A DNA stretch of 33,220 bases from Lachnospiraceae bacterium FE2018 (GCA_000702845.1 JNKK01000029.1:1-33220); one strand, 5' to 3'; positions 8,309 to 17,478 are shown, numbered from the stretch's first letter. Notes: a model not told the origin generated them from the letters alone. A program made the numbers and translations.

Positions 8309-8944
8309 TTATGCACCTACCAGCTCCAGTGCCTTCTCTGCTGCGCTGGTTGCATCCTGCGTAAACGCATCTGCGCCAATCTGATCGCAGAAATCCTGTG
8401 TAACAGGCGCGCCCCCGATCATGATCTTAACTTTATCACGAATACCAGCTTCCTCAGCGCCTTTGACAACGTCAGCCATAATCGGCATGGTGGTTGTCAG
8501 AAGTGCGGAACATGCGATAATGTCGCAGTTCTCATCAATTGCAGTCTGGATGAATGTTTCCGGAGCAACGTCAACACCGAGGTCGATAACTTCGAAGCCC
8601 TTGCCTTCGAACATCATAATAACCAGGTTTTTGCCGATATCATGCAGGTCGCCCTTAACAGTTCCCATGCAGATCTTTCCTGCGTTTATAGCTTCACCTG
8701 CCTGCAGATGCGGCTTCAGAAGCTCAGCGCCTGCGTTCATTGCACGAGCTGCTACCAGAACCTGCGGAACGAAAATTTCATTTGCTTTGAATTTCGCACC
8801 GACAATATCCATACCTGCGAGGAGACCGTTGTTCAGGATCTCACCTGCCGGAATACCTTCATCAAGTGCCTGCTGACAGAACTCTACGACTTTTTTCTTT
8901 TTACCCTTCTGCAGCTGTTCGGAAATATCATCTAAAATTGCCAT
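8309..8944 (-). CDS. Corrinoid (cobalamin-binding) methyl-carrier protein 1
   Basis: A 211-residue methyl carrier of the MtaC/MtbC/MttC family. Residues 1-85 form the helical cap domain (B12-binding 2). From about residue 90 the Rossmann-type B12 domain carries GDLHDIG (98-104) with His101 as the lower cobalt ligand, SALLTTTM (146-153) and IGGAP (176-180) lining the nucleotide tail. It would accept a methyl group from a substrate-specific methyltransferase and pass it to a second methyltransferase, usually toward tetrahydrofolate. Neither methyltransferase is in the window. An AGGAG ribosome site precedes the ATG. It is the first gene of the activator/DUF2284 cluster and faces the PocR-AraC regulator across a 221-base intergenic region. 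Confidence 0.95.
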   Translation of the reverse strand: MAILDDISEQLQKGKKKKVVEFCQQALDEGIPAGEILNNGLLAGMDIVGAKFKANEIFVPQVLVAARAMNAGAELLKPHLQAGEAINAGKICMGTVKGDLHDIGKNLVIMMFEGKGFEVIDLGVDVAPETFIQTAIDENCDIIACSALLTTTMPIMADVVKGAEEAGIRDKVKIMIGGAPVTQDFCDQIGADAFTQDATSAAEKALELVGA

Positions 8945-8996
8945 TTTAAATCTCCTCTCTTCGTTTCATTTTGTCTGCGTTAACTGATCAATCATC

Positions 8997-9026
8997 ATCT
9001 AACGTCCTGTCTTAATTTATGGTCAA
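8997..9026 (-). promoter_or_regulatory. Possible promoter of the corrinoid gene
   Basis: Minus-strand TTGACC (9021-9026) is followed 17-18 bases downstream by a weak -10 (GTTAGA or TTAGAT, 8997-9003). A good -35 with a poor -10 fits a promoter that needs an activator, such as the divergent AraC-type protein. Confidence 0.42.
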
Positions 9027-9042
9027 ATAATAACAATAGTTT

Positions 9043-9071
9043 TTGACGGTTTTTTGTATTTTTTTAATGAT
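9043..9071 (+). promoter_or_regulatory. Possible promoter of the PocR-AraC regulator
   Basis: Plus-strand TTGACG (9043-9048) and AATGAT (9066-9071) are spaced by 17 bases. This -35 and the opposing -35 of the corrinoid gene form an inverted GTCAA/TTGAC pair separated by 16 bases, so one bound regulator could control both directions. Confidence 0.45.
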
Positions 9072-9165
9072 TTTTGTAATTTTTTATGCTATTGTTGAAG
9101 TGCGCAAGTTTTTACATTTTTTGATTGTCAGAAACGCAAATTATCACAGGAATGAGGAATCATCT

Positions 9166-10437
9166 ATGGCTTCTGCTGATCTCAAACCCCCATATACCCC
9201 GTTTCCGGAACAGGTTTATTCACTGGATGAGCTGGAACAAATCCTGACCTCCTTTCAGGTATGTACCGGGCTTCATGTTCATCTGGCGGATAATGGCGGG
9301 AATGTCCTGCTTTCCATTGGGAAGTCAGCTCCTTATTGCACAATTGTCGAAAAAATCCTCAAAACCGGCGAACCCTGTCAGCAGGAAAAACTCCGTGCAA
9401 ACCGTCAGGCAGGCACCATGGGAAGTTCTTATTTCTACACCTGTCATGCAGGGGCATATAATATCGCGTTTCCAATCACAAACCGTCGGCAGCAGTACGG
9501 CGTCGTCATTGCCGGTCCTTTCCTGCTCGAGGAGCCGGATGAAGCAATGACACGCACATTTCAGCAAAAACATCATCTGAACGAACATGATATGTCTGCT
9601 CTCGATGCATGCGCCAAAACGATTCCTGTCATTTCTCCGGTTCATGCGACGCAGATCAGCAATCTGCTCTCCTATCTGGTCGGCGGCTATCTGCGTGGAA
9701 CAAAAGAAATGATGCGTGCAGGCAGCGAGCGTCTACTGCAGCAGTCCCGCATCAGTGAAGCGCTGCAGAACTATAAAAATCTTACCCCTGCCGCGCAGAA
9801 ATCCTATCCGATCCAGCTGGAAAACACACTGATTGCGCGGACAAAACGCGCAGATACGATCGGCGCAAGACTGGCCCTGAATGAACTGCTCGGTTTTCTG
9901 CTGCTCTATGAATCTTATGAAATCGATAAGCTGAAAATCCGCGTCATCGAATTGTGTGCGCTTCTTTCCCGCGCCGCTATCGACCGCGACGGCGATGCCG
10001 AGCGGATTCTGGATCTGAACGAAAAGCTGATCCGGGAAATCAGTTCTACCGGCGATTTTAATGAGATCTGCTATATTCTCTCTGACAATATTGATGTGTT
10101 TACGGAACAGTTTATTGAATCAGACCAGCATCACAGTGCTATTACGCACGCAATCCGATACCTGTCAAACCATTATTCTGAACCGGTAACACTGGCTTCC
10201 ACAGCAAAATCAGCCGGTGTTCATCCATCCTATCTTTCTGCTCTGTTCAGAAAAGTTACCGGTCTGACATTTAAGGATTATCTGAATCAGATCCGGGTAG
10301 AACACGCGCTGGAGCTTTTAAAAAACACAGATTTTCCGATTATGGAAATTGCAATTTCCTGCGGCTTCAATGACCAGAGTTATTTCACGAAGGTATTTAA
10401 AAAACAGACCGGCATGACACCCCGGCAGTTCCGGTAA
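9166..10437 (+). CDS. AraC-family transcriptional regulator with PocR ligand-sensing domain
   Basis: A 423-residue one-component regulator and the only clear plus-strand gene. The N-terminal PocR domain (about 20-165) has the conserved cysteines Cys58, Cys71 and Cys93 with the YTCHAGAYN motif (91-99). PocR domains sense small molecules and are named from the Salmonella cob/pdu activator. The middle (about 200-320) is helical. The C-terminal AraC double helix-turn-helix (about 325-423) ends with the typical ISCGFNDQSYFTKVFKKQTG. The reading frame can be extended to 9043, but that would overlap the likely promoter and adds a hydrophobic stretch unlike the family. GAGGA just before the ATG at 9166 decides the start. 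Placed between two corrinoid genes, it most likely activates them in response to a methyl donor or related metabolite; that role is inferred. Confidence 0.92.
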   Translation: MASADLKPPYTPFPEQVYSLDELEQILTSFQVCTGLHVHLADNGGNVLLSIGKSAPYCTIVEKILKTGEPCQQEKLRANRQAGTMGSSYFYTCHAGAYNIAFPITNRRQQYGVVIAGPFLLEEPDEAMTRTFQQKHHLNEHDMSALDACAKTIPVISPVHATQISNLLSYLVGGYLRGTKEMMRAGSERLLQQSRISEALQNYKNLTPAAQKSYPIQLENTLIARTKRADTIGARLALNELLGFLLLYESYEIDKLKIRVIELCALLSRAAIDRDGDAERILDLNEKLIREISSTGDFNEICYILSDNIDVFTEQFIESDQHHSAITHAIRYLSNHYSEPVTLASTAKSAGVHPSYLSALFRKVTGLTFKDYLNQIRVEHALELLKNTDFPIMEIAISCGFNDQSYFTKVFKKQTGMTPRQFR

Positions 10438-10516
10438 TGACATACAAGTCTGTTTCATATGTTATTGATTCGAACGGGAACATCCTGACGATCTTTCGCT
10501 GTCAGAATGACGCAAT

Positions 10517-11176
10517 TCACTCTGTCAGGCGAATCATTTTCAGCAGTTTCCGCGCTGTCTCTCCGGCAGATACTGCATCGCCGGAATAGCCGTCCGCATC
10601 GATGGCCTGCGCAAAAGCCTCCGAAACAGGAGCCCCCCCGATCATCACTTTGATCTGATCATGAAGTCCGGCCTTTCTGACCGCCTCCACAACCTCCTTC
10701 ATGACCGGCATTGTTGTTGTGAGCAGTGCCGAACAGCAGATGATATCACACTTTTCCGCTACTGCTGTTTCCACAAACTGTTCCGGTGTTACATCGACAC
10801 CCAGATCGATCACCTCAAAGCCTTCACTTTCCAGCACCATTGCCACAAGATTTTTTCCGATATCATGCAGATCTCCGGCAACGGTTCCGATACAGACACG
10901 CCCGTGAATATCACCCCGCGCCTGCAGAATATACGGACGAAGCAGTTCCACTGCCTCATTCATTGCACGTGATGAGAGCATGATTTCCGGAACGCTTCCT
11001 TCAGCGCTGTGAAACTTTTCACTCACTCTGCGCATTCCGGGAATTAACGCATTATCCAGAAGCGTTCGTGCTTTCACTCCGCCGTCGAGTGCCTCGCTGC
11101 AATGTGCCAGCATTGCCTTCCTGTCACCCTGTACCAGTTCTTCTTCAATCTGCAGTAATAACTTCTCCTGCTCCAT
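10517..11176 (-). CDS. Corrinoid methyl-carrier protein 2
   Basis: A 219-residue paralogue of the corrinoid protein at 8309-8944, with the same two domains. The B12 motif GDLHDIGKNL starts at residue 101 and His104 is the predicted cobalt ligand. The stretches FEVIDLGVDV and SALLTTTMP are shared with protein 1, and IGGAPV is also conserved. A longer frame begins at a TTG (11227), but it lacks a ribosome site. AGGTGAAG stands before the ATG at 11176, and the resulting N-terminus aligns with protein 1, so the shorter form is chosen. It ends facing the regulator gene, 79 bases away. On its upstream side it lies 71 bases after a CPBP protease gene, at the end of a long housekeeping run, with no obvious promoter of its own. 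Confidence 0.93.
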   Translation of the reverse strand: MEQEKLLLQIEEELVQGDRKAMLAHCSEALDGGVKARTLLDNALIPGMRRVSEKFHSAEGSVPEIMLSSRAMNEAVELLRPYILQARGDIHGRVCIGTVAGDLHDIGKNLVAMVLESEGFEVIDLGVDVTPEQFVETAVAEKCDIICCSALLTTTMPVMKEVVEAVRKAGLHDQIKVMIGGAPVSEAFAQAIDADGYSGDAVSAGETARKLLKMIRLTE

Positions 11177-11247
11177 AAACTTCACCTGACATCCTGCCTG
11201 CGCCCGCTGAAGCATAGCTGTCTGCAATCGTCATACAGCAAAAACCC

Positions 11248-12042
11248 TCAGTCTGTTTTGCGCAAAAATTGTCTGTACAAATACACAAACCCGGCAGCAC
11301 AGATCACAGCCTCTGCTGCCAGCAGGATATTTCTTCCGGTCTCCGTCAGTCTTGCAGGCACGTCAATTCCGTATTCAAGAATCAGCTCCCAGGCATTCGC
11401 GGCTGCATGGCAGAACACCGGTACCAGCAATGTTTCGGTCTTTTCGTAGACCCAGGCAAACAGGAGTGCCAGAAAAAAGCCGAATACGAACTGCACGCCG
11501 TTCATGTGATACAGCCCGAAGAGCGCTGCAGACAGAAACGCCGCACGCCTCGCTCCAAGCCAGAATTTTGCCCTGCGGTATGTCATACCGCGAAACATCA
11601 TTTCTTCTGCCAGCGGTGCCAGTATCACTGTGGTCAGAATCAGCAGCGGTACGTTCTGCCCGTGGAAAGTCTGCACGGCAACTGACTGGTACTGCGGAAA
11701 CAGTTCATATAATCCCAGCCTGTCAATTACATGCTCCAGAACATCCGCCGCACACATCGCAGTCAGGATCGCAGGAATCAGTACAGAGATCTGCAGTTTC
11801 TTCCGATCCGGGCCAAACCGCATCTCGTCCAGCTGAAATTGTTTTCTCTGTGAAAGAAGAACAAACACATAAAAAACCGCACTTGCGATCAGCGGAACCG
11901 GCCGAAGCGCATCACTGTTGATATCATAAGTTCCTGTAATCAGACCCGCAATGACTGAAACGACAATTGTCACCGCGAATACCGCCAGCAGCATATAGAC
12001 GGACGGATATACAATATCCCATAACATCTTACGTTTTTTCAT
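11248..12042 (-). CDS. CPBP-family intramembrane metalloprotease (CAAX/Abi)
   Basis: A 264-residue multi-pass membrane protein of the CPBP family, related to eukaryotic Rce1 prenyl-protein proteases. The three signature motifs are present: EEMMFR (146-151), FGLYH with His179, and HAAAN with His212 and Asn216. About six to eight hydrophobic segments are visible. Bacterial members have been linked to bacteriocin self-immunity and to processing of membrane peptides, but the substrate here is unknown. Its ATG overlaps the HAD gene stop (ATGA), so the two genes are translationally coupled. Confidence 0.9.
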   Translation of the reverse strand: MKKRKMLWDIVYPSVYMLLAVFAVTIVVSVIAGLITGTYDINSDALRPVPLIASAVFYVFVLLSQRKQFQLDEMRFGPDRKKLQISVLIPAILTAMCAADVLEHVIDRLGLYELFPQYQSVAVQTFHGQNVPLLILTTVILAPLAEEMMFRGMTYRRAKFWLGARRAAFLSAALFGLYHMNGVQFVFGFFLALLFAWVYEKTETLLVPVFCHAAANAWELILEYGIDVPARLTETGRNILLAAEAVICAAGFVYLYRQFLRKTD

Positions 12043-12812
12043 ATCCGCTCCGCAATGGAAAAAATTGCTCTTTCGAGTTCCTGAACAGTGTCTGCAATCA
12101 GATCGGCACCTGCTTCTTCAAGTTCCCGGCGGCTTCCGTAACCATATGTCACACCGATTACCGGCAGACCGCATTCATGCGCACCTGTCACATCGTAGCT
12201 GCGGTCCCCGATCATCCATACTTCTGATCGGCCGGCGCACACATCAGGCAGCGCTTCGTTTGCAGCCCTGTCTTCTGTCTCCCCGGTGTTATCTGCACCT
12301 GCAGAAATTCCTGACACCATACCGCTGTCATCAAGAAGTCCAAGCTCCCGGGCCCGGCTCAGGGCAAGCCGTATAATATCCGGTTTTTCGACCAGCTGTT
12401 CACTCATTGATGCACCGGCAACGATATCAAAGTACTGTGCCGCACCGTAATGTTCCAGTATTTCAACGACGAATTTTTCTGGTTTTGAGGACGCAATTCC
12501 GCACAGGATTCCGGCCTCTTTCATATGCGCGAGAAGTTCCGGAATTCCCGGATACATGCGGTTTTCAAATTTTCCTTTGACCGCATAATAGGAACGGTAA
12601 TCCTGAATGCCCTGTGCCGCCTGTTCTTCCGTAAATCCGAACAATGTCATAAAAGACTGTCTGAGCGGCGGTCCTACAAACTGATCAAGCTGTTCTTCTT
12701 TATAAGTGGTAATCCCCTGCTTTTCCAGCGCGATTGCAACGCTCTTTTTGATCCCGGGACCGGATTCATTTGTTGTCCCGTCCATATCAAACAAAAACAG
12801 TATTTTCCGCAT
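12039..12812 (-). CDS. HAD-superfamily phosphatase, phosphoglycolate phosphatase-like
   Basis: A 257-residue HAD hydrolase. Motif I is FDMDGT, with Asp9 the nucleophile and Asp11 the acid/base. Motif II lies in GIASSK. Motif IV is MIGDRSYDV. The four-helix cap between motif I and II is of the C1 type seen in Gph/PpaX enzymes. After motif I the usual LxDS is replaced by TNESGPG. An insertion of roughly 30 residues before motif IV (about 163-193, rich in Ala, Gly, Asp, Asn and Glu) is absent from typical members. The substrate is uncertain; phosphoglycolate or pyrophosphate-type substrates are plausible. It overlaps argS by one base and the CPBP gene by four, so the three genes form a tight unit. 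Confidence 0.88.
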   Translation of the reverse strand: MRKILFLFDMDGTTNESGPGIKKSVAIALEKQGITTYKEEQLDQFVGPPLRQSFMTLFGFTEEQAAQGIQDYRSYYAVKGKFENRMYPGIPELLAHMKEAGILCGIASSKPEKFVVEILEHYGAAQYFDIVAGASMSEQLVEKPDIIRLALSRARELGLLDDSGMVSGISAGADNTGETEDRAANEALPDVCAGRSEVWMIGDRSYDVTGAHECGLPVIGVTYGYGSRRELEEAGADLIADTVQELERAIFSIAERI

Positions 12813-14674
12813 TACATCCGCTCCGGCGCCGAGAAACCGAGTCCGTCAATCGCATCTTCCAGAACCTTCCGTGTCAGATCAAGCAGACTGATCCAGGCCT
12901 TTTTCTGTTCAGCATTCTCTTCTGACAGGATCTTCGTCGCATGATAGAAACTGTTGAAATTGTTGGAGAGTTCATAAATATAGGCGCAGAGCCTGTGTGG
13001 CGCAAGATCTGAGAACGCATTCATGTACGCCTCATTGTAACGCGCAAGCTGCAGCTGCAGTGTCTTCTCAACATCTGACGCCGCCGGAAGGATAGCTGCA
13101 AAACTGTCTGCTGTCTGTGCATTCTGTTCTGCAACGCCGCTGTTCTCCGTTGCCTGAGAAGCGCTGTCAGCACTTCCTTCTGCTGCCCCTGACACATTCT
13201 GACCGTCAGACAGCTCTTCCTGATAACGGCTCAGGATCGACTTGATGCGCACGATTGTATAGAGAATATACGGACCTGTATTTCCTTCGAAGGAAGTGAA
13301 ACGGTCAATATCAAAAATATAATCTTTGGAAGCCTGATTTGAAAGATCACCGTATTTCAGTGCGGACAGGCCGACAATTTTGGCCGTATCATCTGCATCT
13401 TTGTCGCGCACACTCCGGTTTTCAACAATTTTCTGATACATCTCCTGATTGATGTCAGCAATCAGGGTCTCAAGACGCATAATGCCCCCCTCACGGGTTT
13501 TAAACGGCTTTCCGTCTTTTCCGTTCATCGTACCGAAGCCAAGGAATGAGAGCCGAACATTTTCCGGAACAATTCCTGTCTTTCGCGCACACCGGAATAC
13601 CTGCTCAAAATGCATTTCCTGACGCTTATCAACGACGTAGAGAACCTCATCCGGTGCAAACAGCTTCATGCGCTCTACAAGTGTCGCCAGATCCGTTGTC
13701 GTATAGAGCGAAGCGCCATCCGACTTCAGGAGAATACACGGCGGTACTTCTTTCGTATCTTCTTCTTTTGCGACATCAACGACAAGTGCGCCCTGATCCA
13801 AATAGGCAAATCCGTCGTCCTTCATCTTCTGCACCATATCCGGAATATAAGGCTGGGCATCGGACTCACTCTTCCAGAGATCAAATGAGACATTCAGTTT
13901 TTCGTAGTTTTTCTTCAGGTCTGTGACCGAGACATTGATGATGTGCTGCCAGAGTGCACGGTAACCGCGTTTGCCTTCCTGCAGCATATGGGTCGCCTCC
14001 AGCGCCCGCGCACGATATGCCTCGTCCTCTTTTGAACGAGCACTTGCAGCCGGATAAATTTCTTCCAGTTCACTGATCGTAAACGGAGCTTCTTCCGGAT
14101 AATCTCCGGTATAGTTCTCATCAAAATAAGGAAGCTCCGGTTTGCGCTCCTGCAGTTCTGTCATGATCAGACCCATCTGGAGGCCCCAGTCACCCAGATG
14201 AATATCGCCGATTACCTCGTGTCCGAGCCGTCTGCCCATGCGCTTCAGGCTCTCTCCGATAATAGCAGAACGCAGATGACCGACATGAAGCGGTTTCGCC
14301 ACATTCGGACCGCCGTAATCAATGATAATTTTACGTTTTGCGTAGACCGGAGAGACAGACAGTTCCGGATCTTCAGCCATGATGCTGAGATATTCTGCCA
14401 GTTTGCTGTCTGCTATTTTCAGATTGATAAAGCCGGGACCGGCTACAGATACTTCAGAAAAGACATCGCTCCCCGCAAGTGCATCCGCCACATCCTGCGC
14501 AATCTCGCGCGGTGCTTTCCCGTATTCTTTCTTCGCTGCCATTGCGCCGTTGCACTGGTATTCGCAGAGATCCGGCCGGTTGGAAATCGTAACACCGGCA
14601 TATTTCTCATCATAACCAGCCCGGGCGAACCCTACCGCCAGCTCCTGCTGGATGATGGCTAGTAACATTTTCAT
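12812..14674 (-). CDS. argS: Arginyl-tRNA synthetase
   Basis: Charges tRNA-Arg with arginine. The 620-residue class I enzyme has the N-terminal Add1 domain (1-110), the HIGH-type motif HVGH (130-133) in PNVAKPLHVGHLRS, and the KMSKS-loop equivalent in GKPFKTREGG. The C-terminal anticodon-binding (DALR) domain spans about 532-620. A low-complexity block at about 487-531 (Ser, Ala, Glu, Gln, Asn) sits between the catalytic core and the DALR domain and makes the protein longer than the usual 550-580 residues. No T-box or other leader is seen; only 39 bases separate it from the alpha/beta hydrolase gene upstream. Confidence 0.97.
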   Translation of the reverse strand: MKMLLAIIQQELAVGFARAGYDEKYAGVTISNRPDLCEYQCNGAMAAKKEYGKAPREIAQDVADALAGSDVFSEVSVAGPGFINLKIADSKLAEYLSIMAEDPELSVSPVYAKRKIIIDYGGPNVAKPLHVGHLRSAIIGESLKRMGRRLGHEVIGDIHLGDWGLQMGLIMTELQERKPELPYFDENYTGDYPEEAPFTISELEEIYPAASARSKEDEAYRARALEATHMLQEGKRGYRALWQHIINVSVTDLKKNYEKLNVSFDLWKSESDAQPYIPDMVQKMKDDGFAYLDQGALVVDVAKEEDTKEVPPCILLKSDGASLYTTTDLATLVERMKLFAPDEVLYVVDKRQEMHFEQVFRCARKTGIVPENVRLSFLGFGTMNGKDGKPFKTREGGIMRLETLIADINQEMYQKIVENRSVRDKDADDTAKIVGLSALKYGDLSNQASKDYIFDIDRFTSFEGNTGPYILYTIVRIKSILSRYQEELSDGQNVSGAAEGSADSASQATENSGVAEQNAQTADSFAAILPAASDVEKTLQLQLARYNEAYMNAFSDLAPHRLCAYIYELSNNFNSFYHATKILSEENAEQKKAWISLLDLTRKVLEDAIDGLGFSAPERM

Positions 14675-14713
14675 TTCATAAATCCTCTTTCATTATTATT
14701 TTCAAATCGGGGT

Positions 14714-15640
14714 TTACAGCCGTGCCTCAAGCCAGGTCAGCAGATCTGCATCGACAATTTCATGATCTGTTTCGTTGAGGATCTCGTGACGGTCGCCGGG
14801 ATACAGCTTCATCTGCAGATCACGGATGCCGTAACGGCTGAGTTCCCGGAATGCCTTCTGCACGCCTTTTCCCATGTCTCCGACCGGATCATCCTGACCG
14901 GATACAAAAAGCACTGGCAGATCCTTCGGGATTTTTTTCAGATATGCCCGGTTTTGAGCCCACTCGATTCCGCGGAACATCTCATAGTAACCGTTGACCG
15001 TGAACATGAACGTATTCAGCGGATTCCTCAGATAGGCATCGACAATTGCCTCATCTTTTGTCAGCCAGTCAGCCGGCGTGCGGGCCGGTTCAAACGGTTT
15101 ATTGTTGGAACCAAGCGCCATTTTCTGAAGCGCGGCACTCCTGTAATGCCAGCCGTGGCGTTTTGCATTTGCGCGGGCCAGCAGCTTTCCGAGTTTCAGC
15201 ACGGCGCCGGGCTGTGAACCGGTTCCCATTACAATCACACCGGACAGTTCAGCGCCGAACAGTGTCATATACTGACGCACCAGAAATGAACCCATGCTGT
15301 GGCCAAGCATAAAATACGGAACATTCGGATATTTCTCGGCAGTCCTGCGATGGAGATTCCGGATATCACTGACGACGCATTCATTTCCCTTCGGCTGCGC
15401 AAAGTATCCATATGCATCTGCATCTATGACGGATTTTCCGTGACCGAGATGATCATTTCCTACAACATAGAAACCATTTTCCGTCATAAACCGCGCAAAA
15501 CGGTCATATCGGTCAATAAATTCAATCATTCCGTGAATGATCTGGAGGACACCGCGGACTTCTCCGTCCGGTGCCCAGGAAATTGCATGAATCCCGGTTG
15601 CTCCGTCCCGTGATGTGTATACAAATTCTTCTTTTTTCAT
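14714..15640 (-). CDS. Alpha/beta hydrolase, monoacylglycerol lipase/lysophospholipase-like
   Basis: A 308-residue serine hydrolase of the Hydrolase_4 (serine aminopeptidase S33) family. The oxyanion region is HGMIEF (36-41). GNDHLGHGKS (61-70) matches the family. The nucleophile elbow is GHSMG (113-117) with Ser115. The acid probably lies in VSGQDDP, and the histidine in YPGDRHEILNE. These enzymes cleave monoacylglycerols or lysophospholipids, but the real substrate is not known. There is no signal peptide, so it is cytoplasmic or loosely membrane-associated. It lies between aspS and argS with gaps of 38 and 39 bases. Confidence 0.9.
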   Translation of the reverse strand: MKKEEFVYTSRDGATGIHAISWAPDGEVRGVLQIIHGMIEFIDRYDRFARFMTENGFYVVGNDHLGHGKSVIDADAYGYFAQPKGNECVVSDIRNLHRRTAEKYPNVPYFMLGHSMGSFLVRQYMTLFGAELSGVIVMGTGSQPGAVLKLGKLLARANAKRHGWHYRSAALQKMALGSNNKPFEPARTPADWLTKDEAIVDAYLRNPLNTFMFTVNGYYEMFRGIEWAQNRAYLKKIPKDLPVLFVSGQDDPVGDMGKGVQKAFRELSRYGIRDLQMKLYPGDRHEILNETDHEIVDADLLTWLEARL

Positions 15641-15678
15641 ACCTGACCCCCATTTCCGTGCACGGCTGCGCGACTATA

Positions 15679-17478
15679 TTATTCAGCTGCTTCCTCTTCT
15701 GCAACAGCAATTCCAAGCTCTTCCAGCTGCTTCTCCGCAACCGGTGCAGGCGCCTCTGTCATCAGGCAGGATGCATCCTTGACCTTCGGGAATGCGATTA
15801 CGTCGCGAATGGAATCCGCGCCGGCCATCAGCATGACAAGACGGTCCAGTCCGTAAGCGAGTCCTGCATGCGGCGGAACGCCGTATTTAAATGCATTCAG
15901 CAGGAAGCTGAACTGTTCATATGCTTCTTCTTTGGAGAATCCGAGTACTTCGAACATTTTCTCCTGAATATCGTTCTGATGGATTCGGACGGAGCCGCCG
16001 CCGATTTCATTTCCGTTCAGAACGATGTCGTACGCCTTTGCGCGGACGCTGCCCGGATCTGCATCGATGTTCTTCCAGTCTTCATCCTGCGGCATTGTAA
16101 ACGGGTGATGCATAGCGACAAAGCGCTCTTCTTCATCCGACCACTCGAGCAGCGGAAAGTCAGTAATCCACACAAACTGATAATTCTGCGGATCCAGCAG
16201 ACCAAGTGTTTCAGCAAACTGCAGGCGGAGCGCGCCAAGCACGTTCCAGACAATCTTGTTGCGATCTGCCGCAAACAGAAGCAGATCACCTGGCTCACCC
16301 TGCATGGCATCCGTCAGCTTCTGCATCTGCTCATCTGTAAAGAATTTTGCAAAGGAGGATTTCCGTGTTCCGTCTTCCTGAAGCGCGATATAAGCGAGTC
16401 CGCCGGCACCGCATCCTTTTGCGAACTCCACGAGTTTGTCGATTTTTTTGCGTCCCATGCCGCCCTGTCCTTTTGCATTGATGCCGCGGACCGAACCGTC
16501 GCGTTTCTCAAGCGCATTTTTGAATACGACAAAATCCGTGTCACGCACAACGTCTGATACGTCCACGAGTTCCATGCCAAAACGCAGATCCGGTTTATCG
16601 GATCCAAAACGGTCCATCGCTTCCTGCCAGGGCATTCTGCGGAACGGTGTCTGCACTTCGACACCAAGCGCCTCTTTGAAGAGATATTTCAGATAGCGCT
16701 CGTTTACATCCAGCACATCTTCGACATCAACAAAAGACAGTTCCATGTCGATCTGTGTGAATTCCGGCTGACGGTCCGCACGCAGGTCCTCGTCGCGGAA
16801 GCATCGCGCAATCTGGATATAGCGGTCGTATCCGGAACACATCAGAAGCTGCTTAAACAGCTGCGGAGACTGCGGAAGCGCGTAGAAGCTGCCCGGATGT
16901 ACGCGGCTCGGCACCAGATAATCGCGTGCACCTTCCGGAGTGCTTTTGCCGAGCATCGGTGTCTCGATCTCAAGAAATCCCTCATTGTAGAAGAATTCCC
17001 GCGTCAGGTGCGCCACTTTCGAGCGCAGCATCAGGTTGCGCTGCAGATCCGGGCGCCGCAGATCCAGATAACGGTTTTTCAGACGAACCTCATCACGGGT
17101 CTTGCTGTTCTCTTCAATCGGGAACGGCGGTGTCTCCGCCTCGGAGAGAATGCGCAGATCATTCGCCTGCACTTCGATGGTACCTGTCGCAAGCTTCTCG
17201 TTTACAGCGCCGGCACGTTTCTGAACCACTCCGGTCACTGCAATAACAAACTCACTGCGCAGAGATGCAGCGCGGGCAAATCCTTCCGAATCGATCGGTC
17301 CGTTCTCAAAAATAATCTGCATCAGGCCTGACCGGTCGCGTAAATCTACAAACACAATGCCGCCCTTGTTGCGGCTCTTCTGCACCCATCCCATCAGGGT
17401 AACCGTGTTTCCGATCATATTTTCCGTGACTTCAGCGCACCTGCACGTCCGCCGGAGTCCCTGCATACTTTCTGCCAT
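15679..17478 (-). CDS. aspS: Aspartyl-tRNA synthetase
   Basis: Charges tRNA-Asp. The 599-residue length and the presence of a GAD insertion domain (roughly 290-430) identify the bacterial type. The N-terminal OB-fold anticodon domain includes VTLMGWVQKSRNKGG. Class II motif 2 appears in RCFRDEDLRADRQPEFTQ, and motif 3 in GLAYGLDRLVMLM. The chosen ATG has AAAGGAG at good spacing. Whether it also charges tRNA-Asn cannot be settled here. It follows hisS by 54 bases, the usual hisS-aspS order in Firmicutes. No T-box leader was recognised in the gap. Confidence 0.98.
   Translation of the reverse strand: MAESMQGLRRTCRCAEVTENMIGNTVTLMGWVQKSRNKGGIVFVDLRDRSGLMQIIFENGPIDSEGFARAASLRSEFVIAVTGVVQKRAGAVNEKLATGTIEVQANDLRILSEAETPPFPIEENSKTRDEVRLKNRYLDLRRPDLQRNLMLRSKVAHLTREFFYNEGFLEIETPMLGKSTPEGARDYLVPSRVHPGSFYALPQSPQLFKQLLMCSGYDRYIQIARCFRDEDLRADRQPEFTQIDMELSFVDVEDVLDVNERYLKYLFKEALGVEVQTPFRRMPWQEAMDRFGSDKPDLRFGMELVDVSDVVRDTDFVVFKNALEKRDGSVRGINAKGQGGMGRKKIDKLVEFAKGCGAGGLAYIALQEDGTRKSSFAKFFTDEQMQKLTDAMQGEPGDLLLFAADRNKIVWNVLGALRLQFAETLGLLDPQNYQFVWITDFPLLEWSDEEERFVAMHHPFTMPQDEDWKNIDADPGSVRAKAYDIVLNGNEIGGGSVRIHQNDIQEKMFEVLGFSKEEAYEQFSFLLNAFKYGVPPHAGLAYGLDRLVMLMAGADSIRDVIAFPKVKDASCLMTEAPAPVAEKQLEELGIAVAEEEAAE

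Noticed and set aside
8945-9165. Cobalamin riboswitch before the corrinoid gene
   Set aside because: The region is AT-rich, 221 bases long and shared by two genes; no B12-box-like core was recognised.
9043-9165. Longer N-terminus of the AraC regulator
   Set aside because: The extension overlaps the predicted promoter, is hydrophobic and has no ribosome site, whereas GAGGA precedes the ATG at 9166.
10481-10508. Hairpin between the convergent regulator and corrinoid gene 2
   Set aside because: CTGAC/GTCAG arms are only five bases with a mismatch beyond and no T-run on either strand, so it was not called a terminator.
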